Part shown: one piece after another, positions 8,665-18,096 of the stretch
How the letters are laid out: every line of letters starts with the position of its first letter
How positions within the stretch are numbered: position 1 is the stretch's first letter
DNA from: Pseudoruegeria aquimaris
GTDB taxonomy: Bacteria; Pseudomonadota; Alphaproteobacteria; Rhodobacterales; Rhodobacteraceae
Length of the DNA: 64,000 bases
Direction of reading: 5' to 3'
NCBI RefSeq assembly: GCF_900172235.1
Contig: NZ_FWFQ01000007.1
Coordinates: 83,601 to 147,600 of the forward strand
The notes under the pieces: generated by a model
Database searches by the model: none
What the model saw: only the letters and a program-made list of their open reading frames with translations
What the model was told of the DNA's origin: nothing
Translations under genes and position numbers: made by a program

Positions 8665-9087
8665 ATGTTGCGGATCAACGACGATATCACCCTTGCCGAC
8701 TGGGAACTGACCGAAAGCTTCAGCCGTTCCTCGGGGCCTGGCGGGCAGAACGTGAACAAGGTGTCCACGGCCGTCGAGCTGCGCTTCGAGGCCGAGCGCA
8801 GCCCCAATCTTCCGGCCCATGCCAAGGCCCGTCTGAAGCGCATCGCGGGGCGGAAATGGACGACCGACGGCGCCATCGTGATCCGCGTGGAAGACACCCG
8901 CAGCCAGGCCCGCAACCGCGAAATCGCGCAGGAACGGCTGGCGGAGATGATCCGGCAATCCCTGATCCGGCCCAAGCGGCGGATCAAGACACGGCCCACG
9001 CTTGCCTCCAAGCGCCGCCGCGTGGATACGAAGGTCAGGCGCGGGCAGGTCAAGGCCCTGCGCGGCAAAGTGGACAAGGAAGACTGA
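8665..9087 (+). CDS. arfB: Alternative ribosome-rescue factor ArfB (YaeJ)
   Basis: A 140-residue peptidyl-tRNA hydrolase domain protein that releases stalled ribosomes. The catalytic GGQ motif is present in FSRSSGPGGQNVNKVSTAVEL (about residues 20-40). The C-terminal tail is strongly basic (RPKRRIKTRPTLASKRRR), as required for insertion into the empty mRNA channel. Length matches the family (about 140). The stop overlaps the start of the aminotransferase gene (TGATG at 9085-9089), so the two are coupled, though no functional link is evident. Confidence 0.94.
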   Translation: MLRINDDITLADWELTESFSRSSGPGGQNVNKVSTAVELRFEAERSPNLPAHAKARLKRIAGRKWTTDGAIVIRVEDTRSQARNREIAQERLAEMIRQSLIRPKRRIKTRPTLASKRRRVDTKVRRGQVKALRGKVDKED

Positions 9088-10361
9088 TGGACGATCTGCA
9101 AACGCGGCGCCAGCGCGCCATGGGGCGCCACGTGACGACCTTCTACCGGGAGCCTGTCCACGTGGTGCGCGGCGAGGGCCCATGGCTGTGGGATGCGAAT
9201 GGGCGCAGGTATCTGGACTGCTACAACAACGTGCCGCACGTGGGCCATTGCCACCCGAAGGTGGTGGAGGCGATCGCGGCGCAGGCCGCCACGCTCAACG
9301 TTCACACCCGCTACATGAACGAACGCGTGGTGGAGTATCTGGAGGCCCTGTTCGCGAAATTCGATCACGGGCTCTCCAGCGCGATCATGGTCTGCTCGGG
9401 CTCCGAAGCCAATGATCTGGCGCTGCGCTTCGCCCAGGCCGTCACCGGCAGGACGGGCCTGATCGGGACGGACAACACCTATCACGGCAACACCGCCGCC
9501 GTGAGCCAGCTAAATGCCTCCAAGGTGCCGATCGGCGGCTATGCCGATCACGTGCGCAAGGTGCCGGCGCCCGACAACCTGAACCCTGTCGGCGGCAGCC
9601 GCGACGGGCAGGGCGCGGCCTTCGCGGCCCATGTGAAAGCCGCCATCGCGGAGCTTGAAGCCAGCGGCCACGGCGTATCGGCCCTGATCGTCTGCCCCTA
9701 TTTCGCCAACGAAGGCTTCCCCACGCTTGAGCGTGGTTTCCTCGACGAGGCCATCGCCGCGGTGCGCGCCGCAGGCGGGTTGATCATCGCCGACGAGGTG
9801 CAGCCGGGCTTCGGGCGGCTAGGCAGCCATTGGTGGGGGCATGAGAAGCTCGGTTTTGCGCCGGATATCGTCACGCTGGGCAAGCCCATGGCCAACGGCC
9901 ACCCGGTCGCCGCCGCCGTCACCCGGCCCGAGATTCTTGAGGCGTTTCAGGAGTCCTTTAAATATTTCAATACCTTCGGCGGAAACCCCGTTTCCGCGGC
10001 CGCAGCCCATGCCACGCTCAGGGTGATCGAAGAGGAAGGCATCCGCGAGAACGCTGAAAGCACCGGGGCCTACGCGGTTTCGCTGCTGTGCGATCTGGCT
10101 TCGCGCCACGATTGCATCGCCGACGTGCGCGGCTCGGGCCTGTTCTTCGGGGCGGAACTGGTTGAGGAGGGTGCCCCGGCCACCGCGCTGTGCGACGCCG
10201 TCATCAACGAGATGCGCCGGCGCGGTGTCCTGCTGCACAGCGAAGGCCGGCACGACAACATCCTGAAGGTGCGCCCGCCCTGCGTGTTCTCGCGCGAAAA
10301 CGCGGATCTTCTGGTGGACACGCTGGACGCCGCCCTGACGGCCGTGCGGGCCGCGCGATGA
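9087..10361 (+). CDS. Class III PLP-dependent aminotransferase (AGXT2L-like)
   Basis: A 424-residue PLP enzyme of the class III (ornithine/GABA/AGXT2) fold. Visible features include [22 protein letters not shown] (about 40-60), the PLP aspartate region [15 protein letters not shown] (about 225-240), and the Schiff-base lysine in [17 protein letters not shown] (about 265). The long plus-strand frame opening at 8442 is the same frame read too far upstream, across arfB; the true start is ATG 9087 overlapping the arfB stop. The next gene overlaps by four bases and encodes a phosphotransferase. In many proteobacteria these two domains are fused in one protein related to phospholyases of the ethanolamine-phosphate/hydroxylysine type. 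Confidence 0.88.
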   Translation: MDDLQTRRQRAMGRHVTTFYREPVHVVRGEGPWLWDANGRRYLDCYNNVPHVGHCHPKVVEAIAAQAATLNVHTRYMNERVVEYLEALFAKFDHGLSSAIMVCSGSEANDLALRFAQAVTGRTGLIGTDNTYHGNTAAVSQLNASKVPIGGYADHVRKVPAPDNLNPVGGSRDGQGAAFAAHVKAAIAELEASGHGVSALIVCPYFANEGFPTLERGFLDEAIAAVRAAGGLIIADEVQPGFGRLGSHWWGHEKLGFAPDIVTLGKPMANGHPVAAAVTRPEILEAFQESFKYFNTFGGNPVSAAAAHATLRVIEEEGIRENAESTGAYAVSLLCDLASRHDCIADVRGSGLFFGAELVEEGAPATALCDAVINEMRRRGVLLHSEGRHDNILKVRPPCVFSRENADLLVDTLDAALTAVRAAR

Positions 10362-11350
10362 AGGATGCAGAGGCCATCGCCTTCGCCCGGGCGGCGCTCA
10401 GGGCTTGGGATGCCCCGGCGCAGCGGCCACGCCTCATCAAGAACCGCGAGAACGCGGTGTTCGAAGTGCGCGGCCCCGGCGGCGCCCGTGCCGCGCTGCG
10501 CCTGCATCGCCCCGGGTATCAATCCGCCGGTGCCGTCCGGTCCGAACTGGTCTGGACGCAGTTGCTGGCCCGCGAGGGCATGGCTCTGCCGCGCCCCCTG
10601 CCCACCGCTGAAGGGCACCTCTGCGTCGAGGTGCCGGAGGCCGGCCGGCTCGCCAGCATGGTGGGCTGGGTCGATGGACACCAGCTCGGTGAAGGCGGCG
10701 CGCCGCTGGGCGGCAGCCCGGCGGATCAGTCGCGCCTGTTCCACGCGCTGGGCCGTGAACTGGGCCGCCTGCACCGGTTGAGCGATTCCCTTGCGCTGCC
10801 TGCGGGCTTCACCCGGCCCCGCCTCGATGCCGAAGGCCTTCTCGGTGATGCCCCGCTCTGGGGCCGGTTCTGGGAAAACCCGGCGCTGTCCGAGGCGGAG
10901 TCGGCGCAGCTGATCTCGCTGCGCGCCATGCTGCGCGATGCCGTCGCCACGGCTTCGGCCCTGCCCGGCGGCTTCGGCCTGATCCATGCCGATGCCCTGC
11001 GCGAGAACGTCTTCGTCTCCGGCGACGCCCTTTGCCTGATCGATTTCGACGATGGCGCCTTCGGGCCTCGGCTCTACGAGCTGGGTGTTGCCATGTCGCA
11101 GAACTGGGAGCTTGCCAATGCACGCGAACTCGCGGCGGCGCTCTGCTCCGGCTACCGGGAGGAAATGCCCCTTTCCGCGGATGCGGAAGCCCTGTTGCCG
11201 GCCTTCACGCTGCTGCGCTGCCTTGCGTCCTGCGGCTGGGTGATCGGCCGCTACCCGCCCGAGGCGCCGGAAACCGCGGACTACGCTGCGCGTGCCTGCC
11301 GTGCGGCAGAGGCGTTCGCGGGGGGCGATTTCTTCGGGGCGGGTGCCTAG
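10358..11350 (+). CDS. Aminoglycoside phosphotransferase-fold kinase (homoserine/hydroxylysine-kinase-like)
   Basis: A 330-residue APH/choline-kinase-fold protein. The nucleotide and catalytic loop is [14 protein letters not shown] (about 208-222), followed by the metal-binding [18 protein letters not shown] (about 229-246), the Brenner-like H.D.....N and DFDD pair. It overlaps the preceding class III aminotransferase by ATGA. Pairing with that gene suggests that an amino-alcohol or hydroxylated amino acid is phosphorylated and then processed by the PLP enzyme, as in fused homologues; this is inference. The stop codon shares the palindrome CTAG (11347-11350) with convergent pncB. Confidence 0.82.
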   Translation: MKDAEAIAFARAALRAWDAPAQRPRLIKNRENAVFEVRGPGGARAALRLHRPGYQSAGAVRSELVWTQLLAREGMALPRPLPTAEGHLCVEVPEAGRLASMVGWVDGHQLGEGGAPLGGSPADQSRLFHALGRELGRLHRLSDSLALPAGFTRPRLDAEGLLGDAPLWGRFWENPALSEAESAQLISLRAMLRDAVATASALPGGFGLIHADALRENVFVSGDALCLIDFDDGAFGPRLYELGVAMSQNWELANARELAAALCSGYREEMPLSADAEALLPAFTLLRCLASCGWVIGRYPPEAPETADYAARACRAAEAFAGGDFFGAGA

Positions 11351-12639
11351 ACCACGACCTCGATCCGCTCCTGGTCGGCCACGCCGAACACGCGCTTGTA
11401 GCGGGCGACCTCATCCGCCGGCCCCATCGCCTTGTTGGGATTGTCCGACAGCTTCACCGTCGGGCGGCCGTCGGCGCTGACGGCTTTGCAGACGAGGGAG
11501 AAGGGCGCGAGCGCGTCGTTCGGCGTGAGGTCGCGGAAATCATTCGTCATCAACGTGCCCCAACCGAAGGAGATGCGCGCGCGGCCGGCGAACTGGGCGG
11601 AAAGCTCGGCGATCTTGTCCACGTCCAGCCCGTCGGAGAAGATGATCAGCTTGTTGCGCGGGTCCTCGCCGCGTTCCTGCCACCAGCGGATGGCGGTTTC
11701 CGCCCCTTTCGCGGGGTCGCCGGAATCGATGCGGATGCCCGTCCAGCCGGCCAGCCAGTCGGGCGCGTCCCGCAGGAAGCCCTCGGTGCCGTATGTATCG
11801 GGCAGGATGATGCGCAGGTTGCCGGAGTGCTCTTCCTGCCAGTCCGCCAGAACGTCATAGGGCGCGCGCTTGAGCGCGGCGTCGTCCTCGGCGAGGGCGG
11901 TGTAGACCATGGGCAGCTCGTGGGCGTTGGTGCCGATCGCCTCCACCTCGCGGCGCATCGCGATCAGGCAGTTCGACGTGCCGATGAACTTTCCACCCAA
12001 GCCTTCCAGCATCGCCTGCACGCACCAGTCCTGCCACAGGAAGCTGTGCCGGCGGCGGGTGCCGAAATCGGCGAGCCGCAGGTCGGGCAGCTGGCGCAGG
12101 CGTTCGACCTTCTCCCAGAGTTTCGTCATCGCACGGGCGTAGAGCACCTGCAGTTCGAAACGCCCCATCGGCGCCAGGACCGCCCGCGAGCGCAGCTCCA
12201 TCAGCACCGCCAGCGCCGGGATCTCCCACAGCATGACCTCGGGCCAGCGGCCTTCGAACGTCAGCTCGTATTGGCCGTCTCGTTTTTCCAGGTGGTAGGG
12301 CGGCAGGCGCAGCGCTTCGAACCACTCCATGAAATCCGGGCGGAACATCTGGCGCTTTCCGTAGAAGGTGTTGCCGCGCAGCCAGGTGCTTTCGCCGCGG
12401 GACAGCGAGAGGGAGCGGATGTGATCCAGTTGTTCCCGCAACTCGCCTTCGTCGATCAGCTCGGCGAGCCGGATGTGCTTGCTGCGGTTGATCAGGCTGA
12501 AGGTGACATGGGTGTCGGGCTTGTTGCGGAAGACCGATTGGCACATCAGCAGCTTGTAGAAATCGGTGTCGATCAACGAGCGGACGATCGGATCGATCTT
12601 CCACTTGTGATTGTAGACGCGCGTCGCGATGTCGACCAA
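11347..12639 (-). CDS. pncB: Nicotinate phosphoribosyltransferase
   Basis: A 430-residue cytosolic enzyme converting nicotinate, PRPP and ATP to nicotinate mononucleotide (Preiss-Handler NAD salvage). Hallmarks: [19 protein letters not shown] near the N-terminus (about 22-40), [14 protein letters not shown] (about 185-198), the catalytic-loop region [35 protein letters not shown] (PRPP binding, about 303) and [12 protein letters not shown]. Length is typical. The minus-strand order is pncA, hybrid kinase, pncB. This places both steps from nicotinamide to NaMN around a signalling protein. Confidence 0.96.
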   Translation of the reverse strand: MVDIATRVYNHKWKIDPIVRSLIDTDFYKLLMCQSVFRNKPDTHVTFSLINRSKHIRLAELIDEGELREQLDHIRSLSLSRGESTWLRGNTFYGKRQMFRPDFMEWFEALRLPPYHLEKRDGQYELTFEGRWPEVMLWEIPALAVLMELRSRAVLAPMGRFELQVLYARAMTKLWEKVERLRQLPDLRLADFGTRRRHSFLWQDWCVQAMLEGLGGKFIGTSNCLIAMRREVEAIGTNAHELPMVYTALAEDDAALKRAPYDVLADWQEEHSGNLRIILPDTYGTEGFLRDAPDWLAGWTGIRIDSGDPAKGAETAIRWWQERGEDPRNKLIIFSDGLDVDKIAELSAQFAGRARISFGWGTLMTNDFRDLTPNDALAPFSLVCKAVSADGRPTVKLSDNPNKAMGPADEVARYKRVFGVADQERIEVVV

Positions 12640-12687
12640 GGCACCGCCCCTCCCTGCGATTTTCGCTTGGTTCGGGTATCGCAGGCC

Positions 12688-14949
12688 CTAGGCCCGCGCG
12701 CAAGTTTCGCCTGTGCCCGGTTGCGGCACATGGCGCGCGATCTCGGCGAAAAGCGCTTCGCGCCGGATGGGTTTCGCGAGGAAGCCGTTCATGCCGGCCG
12801 CATCGCAGGCCGCGCGGTCTGCGTCGGAGGCGTTGGCCGTCACCGCGACGATGGGCGTGGGCGTGCTCTGGCGGCGCTGCTCCTCGGCGCGGATGGCGGC
12901 GGTGGCCTCGAGCCCGGTGCAGACCGGCATGGCGAGATCCATGAGAATGATGTCGGGCTTGTCGGCGCGCCACTTCTCGATGGCTTCCTGCCCGTTCTCC
13001 GCGAATTCGGGCGAAAGCCCGCCGGCTTCCAGCATCTTGCGCAGCAGAAGCCTGTTGGTGCGGTTGTCTTCCGCCACGAGCACGCGCAGCCCGGAGGGAA
13101 GGGGCCGGCCGGGCGCTTTCGGGCGGGTGGCGGCGCCCTCCGAAGCGGTGGCCTCGCCGCCAGTCAGCGGCAGATCGAGGTGGAAGGTCGCGCCGGCGCC
13201 GGGGGTGGACTCGGCGCTCAGATCCCCTCCCATGCGCTTGGCGAGCGTCCGGCAGATCGCGAGCCCGAGCCCGACGCCCCCCTGCTCGCGGCGCTGGGGC
13301 GAATCCGCCGTCTGGAAAGGCTGGAACAGCCGCTCCAGCACCTCCGGGTCCATGCCCTTTCCGGTATCCTTGACCGTGATTCGGCAGGAGGCGTCACCGC
13401 GCCGTGTGAGCGAAACCGCGATGCAGCCGGCCTCGGTGAACTTGATGGCATTCGTCAGAAGGTTGAGCAGGATCTGCCGGACCCGGCCGGCATCGCCGCA
13501 GGTTTCCAGCGGGCCGTCGGGCACGTCACAGGCCAGCACGAGCCCCTTTTCGCGCGCGTTGGGCTGCATCAAGGTGCAGGTTTCCAGAACGCAGGCCGCA
13601 AGATCGTAGGGCTCGGGCCGTATTACCAGCCGGTCGGTTTCCAGCGCGGTGAAATCGAGGATGTCCGAAAGGATGCCGAGCAGGGCTGCGCCGGAGTTCT
13701 CGATCGTCCGCACGAGCAGCGCCTGATCTTCGGTAAGCTCGGTGTCCAGCAGTAGTTCCGTGGTGCCGATGATGCCGTTCATCGGCGTGCGCAGCTCGTG
13801 GCTCATCATCGCGAGGAAATCCGATTTCGCCCGGTTGGCCCGCTCCGCGTCGCGCCGCGCCCGCGCCAGCTCGGCTTCGCGGGCCTTGGCTTCCGTGATG
13901 TCGCGCTCGATGGCGACGCGCATGAGGACGTTGCCGCGATTGTCGAGGATCGGGGAGATCGAGGTTTCGACCCAGATCAGGCGCCCGTCCTTGCAGCGGT
14001 TCCGGATCTCCGTCCGGATGGGGGCGTTGCGGGCCACGGCGAGCTGGATCCGTTTGATCGTCTCCGGCGAGGTTTCCGGTGCGTTCAGCAGATCGCCGGG
14101 GCGTTTCCCGATCGCCTCTTCGCGGCTGTAGCCCGTCAGGCGCGTGAAGGTTTCGTTGACCCACTCGATGCGCCCTTCCGGATCGCTGATGATCACGCTG
14201 TCATTGGCGCGCTTGGCCACGTGGGCGAGCCGCAGCGCCTGCCGCGAATGCGCTTCGATGGCGGTCGCGGCTTCTTCCAGCCTGCGCCTGCCTTCCAGCA
14301 TCCGGCGCTTGTCTTCGGTGCGGGCGAAATAGCTCCGGACGACGTAGCTCAGGAAAACGCCAGACACGTAGAACAGCAGCGCGGCGGCCAGCGTGTCGAA
14401 CAGGAGCCGCGGGTTGATGACGCCGGTTTCGATCCAGTCGAACAGGAAGAAACTGCAGACGGCGCCGAATATGATGGCCATGCGGGCCCTTGACGCCAAG
14501 GGGCAATGGGGCAGGACGAGCCCGGCGTTGAGCAGGGCGCCGACCATGAAAGCGACGGTGAAGAAGCGCGTTTCTCCGCCCGGCGCTCCAAACCAGGCCA
14601 GAGCGCCGCAGGCTGCAAGCGTGCTGGCCTGAAAGGCGCCGGTGACGGCGGACCAGAACCTTATTCTTTCAAAGGGCCAGCCGTTGGTGCGCAGGCGGCC
14701 GAGCTGCAACAGAAACAGGCAATCCACCGCTTCACCGAAGAGCGCGAGGCAGACCGCCAGGGCCCCCACGGCCGGCGAAACCAGCCAGGCAAGCGCGATG
14801 CCGCCGATGGCCGTGGGGATCTGGCGCGACAGAAACTGCTCCACGCGACGGCGCGCGTAGCGCCGCAGGCGGCCCTCTTCGCTGTTGCGCCGTTCAAAGA
14901 GCGCCAGTTGCTCGGCGGCTCTTCCGCTGTCTGTCTGTTCCGCGGCCAA
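12688..14949 (-). CDS. Hybrid sensor histidine kinase/response regulator (PAS-HisKA-HATPase-REC)
   Basis: A 753-residue membrane-anchored hybrid kinase. Order: a cytosolic head, about six hydrophobic segments (about 45-215), a coiled-coil-like linker, a PAS/PAC domain (about 245-355, IISDPEGRIEWVNETFTRLTGYS), HisKA with the phospho-acceptor MMSHELRTPMNGI (about 385), HATPase with N-box NLLTNAIKFTEAG and G-boxes DTGKGMDPE and GVGLGLAICR, then a REC domain (about 620-740, VLVAEDN, acceptor Asp in ILMDLAMPV). No HPt domain or output partner lies nearby. Ligand unknown. Its position between pncA and pncB is noted as a finding. Confidence 0.93.
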   Translation of the reverse strand: MAAEQTDSGRAAEQLALFERRNSEEGRLRRYARRRVEQFLSRQIPTAIGGIALAWLVSPAVGALAVCLALFGEAVDCLFLLQLGRLRTNGWPFERIRFWSAVTGAFQASTLAACGALAWFGAPGGETRFFTVAFMVGALLNAGLVLPHCPLASRARMAIIFGAVCSFFLFDWIETGVINPRLLFDTLAAALLFYVSGVFLSYVVRSYFARTEDKRRMLEGRRRLEEAATAIEAHSRQALRLAHVAKRANDSVIISDPEGRIEWVNETFTRLTGYSREEAIGKRPGDLLNAPETSPETIKRIQLAVARNAPIRTEIRNRCKDGRLIWVETSISPILDNRGNVLMRVAIERDITEAKAREAELARARRDAERANRAKSDFLAMMSHELRTPMNGIIGTTELLLDTELTEDQALLVRTIENSGAALLGILSDILDFTALETDRLVIRPEPYDLAACVLETCTLMQPNAREKGLVLACDVPDGPLETCGDAGRVRQILLNLLTNAIKFTEAGCIAVSLTRRGDASCRITVKDTGKGMDPEVLERLFQPFQTADSPQRREQGGVGLGLAICRTLAKRMGGDLSAESTPGAGATFHLDLPLTGGEATASEGAATRPKAPGRPLPSGLRVLVAEDNRTNRLLLRKMLEAGGLSPEFAENGQEAIEKWRADKPDIILMDLAMPVCTGLEATAAIRAEEQRRQSTPTPIVAVTANASDADRAACDAAGMNGFLAKPIRREALFAEIARHVPQPGTGETCARA

Positions 14950-15076
14950 AACGAATGCTCATGGTTTCCAATGCCGCGAGGGTCGCAGGCGGAACTTAAG
15001 AAAACGCTACGGCGGCAGGAGGCTGCCCGATTTTTAAGGCCGGCCATTCAGCCCGGTTCCCCAGCCTGTTTTCTCG

Positions 15077-15120
15077 GGCCACTGTCTTTCTCAGGCCAGT
15101 GTCTTTTTCAGGCCAGTGTC
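15077..15120. repeat. 17-bp tandem repeat at the 3' end of pncA
   Basis: Two full units (GGCCACTGTCTTTCTCA, GGCCAGTGTCTTTTTCA) and a partial third (GGCCAGTGTC) run end to end, differing at two positions. The pncA stop codon (15108-15110) lies in the second unit, so the repeat is a small duplication at the gene end. Confidence 0.75.
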
Positions 15121-15713
15121 ACGCCGGCCTTGGCCATGGCGTCGCAGGCCGCGGCAAGCGATCCATCCAGGTCGATGGCCCGGCAAAGCGCCATCTCGAC
15201 GGTGACCTCGAAACCGAGCCGCGCGGCGTCCAGCGCCGAATAGTTCACGCAGAAATCCGTGGCGAGGCCCACGAGCGTGACCCGCCGGACGCCGCGTTCG
15301 CGCAGGTAGCCTTCGAGGCCCGTCGGCGTGCTGCGATCGTTTTCGAAGAAGGCGGAATAGCTGTCGATGGCGCTGCGGAACCCCTTGCGCAGGATCAGAT
15401 CGGCCGGCTCGGTGGCGAGGGCGGGATGAAACGCGGCGCCCGGCGTGCCCTGAACGCAGTGATCGGGCCAGAGCACCTGCGGGCCGTAGGGCATTTCCAC
15501 CATGTCGAAGGGCGATTTTCCCGGATGGCTGCTGGCGAAGGAGGAGTGGCCGGCCGGGTGCCAATCCTGTGTCAGAACGCGCACCGCGAAATCCGCCATG
15601 CGGGCGTTGATCCCGGCCACGATTTCGTCGCCGCCCGCAACGGCGAGCGCGCCGCCGGGGCAGAAATCCTGCTGAACGTCGATCACGATGAGGGCTTCGT
15701 CTGGCTGGGGCAT
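15108..15713 (-). CDS. pncA: Nicotinamidase/pyrazinamidase
   Basis: A 201-residue isochorismatase-fold amidohydrolase converting nicotinamide to nicotinate. The catalytic triad is visible: Asp in [15 protein letters not shown] (about 11-16), Lys in [19 protein letters not shown] (about 111), and Cys in [19 protein letters not shown] (about 157). Metal ligands are consistent with D.HP...SF ([11 protein letters not shown]). It provides substrate for pncB. The gene end carries a 17-bp tandem repeat. It is divergent from trhO over about 113 bases. Confidence 0.95.
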   Translation of the reverse strand: MPQPDEALIVIDVQQDFCPGGALAVAGGDEIVAGINARMADFAVRVLTQDWHPAGHSSFASSHPGKSPFDMVEMPYGPQVLWPDHCVQGTPGAAFHPALATEPADLILRKGFRSAIDSYSAFFENDRSTPTGLEGYLRERGVRRVTLVGLATDFCVNYSALDAARLGFEVTVEMALCRAIDLDGSLAAACDAMAKAGVTLA

Positions 15714-15826
15714 GGGCTGGCTCCGTTTTGAAGGTGCCCCAAGGCCTAGGCAATGGCCTGCCGCCCGTCAACGCCGGGTGCCGCCGCCCCTTGTGCCCGA
15801 ACGCCCTTTTGCCTAGATGCGCGGCT

Positions 15827-16738
15827 ATGTTTACCGTTGCCGCCCTCTATCACTTCACCCGGTTCGAAGATCCCGCCGCGCTCAAGGCGCCGTTGCAGGC
15901 GCTGTGCGACGCGCAGGGGATCAAGGGCACGCTCCTTCTGGCGCAGGAGGGCATCAACGGCACCGTTGCCGGCTCCCGCGCGGGGATCGATGCGCTGCTG
16001 GCCCATGTCCGGAGCCTGCCGGGCTGCGCCGATCTCGAACACAAGGAAAGCCTGTCCGAGGAGATGCCCTTCATCCGGATGAAAGTCCGCCTGAAGAAGG
16101 AGATCGTGACGATGGGCCAGCCCGACGTGGATCCGCGCGCCGCCGTCGGCCGCTACGTGGCTCCGAAGGAGTGGAACGACTTGATCCGCTCCGAGGATGT
16201 CGTCGTGATCGATACGCGCAACGACTACGAGGTGGCCATCGGCACGTTCGAAGGCGCGGTGGACCCGAAGACGAAGACTTTCGGCGAGTTTCCGGCCTGG
16301 TGGGAGGCCAACAAGGACAGGTTCCACAACAAGCGCGTGGCGATGTTCTGCACCGGCGGGATCCGCTGCGAGAAATCGACGAACTACCTGCTGGGGCAGG
16401 GGGTCGAGGAGGTGTTTCACCTGAAGGGCGGAATCCTGAAGTATCTCGAAGAGGTGCCGAAGGAGGAGAGCCTGTGGTCGGGGGAGTGCTTCGTCTTCGA
16501 CGGGCGCGTGTCCGTCGGCCATGGGCTGGTGGAAGGGCCGCATGAGCTGTGCCACGCCTGCCGCCGTCCGATCACGCCGGAAGACATGCAGCGGCCGGAC
16601 TACGAGGCCGGCGTGTCGTGCCGCCATTGCATCGACGAGCGCAGCGAGGCGGATCGGGCGCGCTTCCGGGAACGGCAGAAGCAGATCATGCTCGCGGCAA
16701 GGCGCGGCGCCCGCCACGTCGGGCCGGGGGCCGGCTGA
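15827..16738 (+). CDS. trhO: tRNA uridine(34) hydroxylase TrhO (rhodanese-like, UPF0176)
   Basis: A 303-residue rhodanese-family protein. The N-terminal domain begins [15 protein letters not shown], the central rhodanese domain carries the active-site Cys in [13 protein letters not shown] (about residue 180), and the C-terminus has cysteine pairs (CHACRRP and CRHC). In E. coli and Bacillus this family makes 5-hydroxyuridine at tRNA wobble position 34 with molecular oxygen. ATG 15827 starts the conserved region; the longer frame from 15728 is upstream non-coding. A copy of the dispersed repeat follows directly. Confidence 0.92.
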   Translation: MFTVAALYHFTRFEDPAALKAPLQALCDAQGIKGTLLLAQEGINGTVAGSRAGIDALLAHVRSLPGCADLEHKESLSEEMPFIRMKVRLKKEIVTMGQPDVDPRAAVGRYVAPKEWNDLIRSEDVVVIDTRNDYEVAIGTFEGAVDPKTKTFGEFPAWWEANKDRFHNKRVAMFCTGGIRCEKSTNYLLGQGVEEVFHLKGGILKYLEEVPKEESLWSGECFVFDGRVSVGHGLVEGPHELCHACRRPITPEDMQRPDYEAGVSCRHCIDERSEADRARFRERQKQIMLAARRGARHVGPGAG

Positions 16739-16751
16739 CGGCGGGTCTTGC

Positions 16752-16809
16752 AGGGGCTCCGCCCCCGCTCCCTGCGGGAGCTCCCCCGAGGTATTTTCAG
16801 CGAGAGGAA
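16752..16809 (+). repeat. Dispersed intergenic repeat, copy 1
   Basis: Two GC hairpins (GGGGCTCCGCCCC and GCTCCCTGCGGGAGC) are followed by the conserved tail CCCCCGAGGTATTTTCAGCG and AGAGGAA. It sits between convergent trhO and the minus-strand flavoprotein gene. Related copies lie at 39953-40003 (inverted), 44151-44216 and 54133-54196. Confidence 0.8.
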
Positions 16810-16826
16810 AGCCCGGGCGCGGCGCC

Positions 16827-18026
16827 TCAGCTGCGCCCGGCGAGTTTGGACCAGGCCGACTTCGCCAGTGTGCGCGCCATCATCGGCAGGGTGAATTCGC
16901 TGCGGAAGGCGGCCGCAAGTTCGTCTTCTCCGAGGCGGCGGATGCGGCGCACGGCGCGGTCCCAATCCTCGGGGCCGTAGGCGGCGGCGCGCTGGTTGGT
17001 CAGGTAGCCGAAGCGGTAGTTGCGCGCGTAGCGGCGGGCGCAGTCGCGCTCCCACTTGCCCAAGGCGGCGGCGTCGCCGTCAAGCGCCTTGCCGAGGGCC
17101 TTGCCGAGGGCCTTTCCGGAAGCGATGGCGGTGCGGATGCCTTCGCCCAGCGTGGGGGTGGCCATGTTGGCGCTGTCGCCGACGCGCACGACCGGGCCGA
17201 AGACCAGCCGGGGATCGTAGGGCGCGGAGGGCAGGATGCCGGCGTTGACATGCATCTCGGTGGGCCTGGGCAGCCCCATGCGTTCCAGTTCGCCGCTGGC
17301 GAGAAAACCCTCCATCAGGGCCTTGGGGCTTTCGGCGCTGTCGGGTTGTATGATGCCGATGCCGAGGCGCAGGGTGCCCTGACCGGTGGGCAGGGCCCAT
17401 CCGTAGGCGGAGAGCGCGTGGCGCCCGAAGAAAAGCACGACGCGGTGCGGGTCCATGCCCTGGAGCGGGTATTCGTATTCGATGCCCACGGCCCGGCGCT
17501 CCGGGGGACTTGCGAGGCCGAGGGCGTTCAGGGCCGCGCAATGCCAGCCGGAGGCATCGACGAGGTAGCGTGACGTCACCTCGCGCTCGCCGTCCTTGGC
17601 CCGCAAGCGAGAGATGATCCGCGCGCCGTCCTGCCGGCTGCCGAGGTATTTCGTTGCGAGGAGCAGCTGCCTGTCGTGCCCGTCGGAGAGGCTTGCGAGG
17701 TGGCGGTAGGTCTGGGTCACGTCCAGCGCGACGACGGTGCGGCGCCGGATCTCGAAATGGGCGGATTCGTTGTCGGAGTAGATGTCCGTCCGGTGGATCG
17801 GGTGGAGGCAGTGATCGGGCAGGCCGAGGGCCTTTGCATCCGAGAGCCAGCTGACGCCGCTCGTGCGCACCGGCAGGCCGATGGCCTTGTCCTGGTGGGC
17901 GATCACGCAGCGCACCTGCGGGGGCAGGCCGGCGGCCACCGAAAGGCCGGCGGGGCCTCCGCCGACGATGAGAACATCGCACTCCGGCCGTGGCGGGCGC
18001 GTGGCATCCGGGGAAGCAGGTGGCAT
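16827..18026 (-). CDS. Geranylgeranyl reductase-like FAD-dependent oxidoreductase (paralogue 1)
   Basis: A 399-residue flavoprotein. It has an N-terminal dinucleotide-binding fold (CDVLIVGGGPAGLSVAAGL, about 15-35), the GGR-type segment VDASGWHCAALNALG (about 170), and the second FAD motif VVRVGDSANMATPTLGEGIRT (about 290-310). It shares motif order and roughly 40 percent identity by eye with the protein at 36364-37578. The family includes geranylgeranyl and other prenyl reductases, but the substrate here cannot be inferred. A short KALG repeat (KALGKALGKALDG, about residue 320) is unusual and absent from the paralogue. Confidence 0.82.
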   Translation of the reverse strand: MPPASPDATRPPRPECDVLIVGGGPAGLSVAAGLPPQVRCVIAHQDKAIGLPVRTSGVSWLSDAKALGLPDHCLHPIHRTDIYSDNESAHFEIRRRTVVALDVTQTYRHLASLSDGHDRQLLLATKYLGSRQDGARIISRLRAKDGEREVTSRYLVDASGWHCAALNALGLASPPERRAVGIEYEYPLQGMDPHRVVLFFGRHALSAYGWALPTGQGTLRLGIGIIQPDSAESPKALMEGFLASGELERMGLPRPTEMHVNAGILPSAPYDPRLVFGPVVRVGDSANMATPTLGEGIRTAIASGKALGKALGKALDGDAAALGKWERDCARRYARNYRFGYLTNQRAAAYGPEDWDRAVRRIRRLGEDELAAAFRSEFTLPMMARTLAKSAWSKLAGRS

Positions 18027-18096
18027 GGCGGCTCTTCAAATCACTGGCCCGGGCTTGGCCCGGATAATCCCTGCCGAGGCTACAGGGGCGGGCCGG

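Noticed and set aside
8442..9086. Plus-strand frame reading into the aminotransferase from 8442
   Set aside because: It is the aminotransferase frame extended upstream across the arfB gene in another phase; the true start is 9087.
11032..13755. 907-residue plus-strand open frame
   Set aside because: It is antisense to pncB and the sensor kinase and reflects high GC; no domain or SD supports it.
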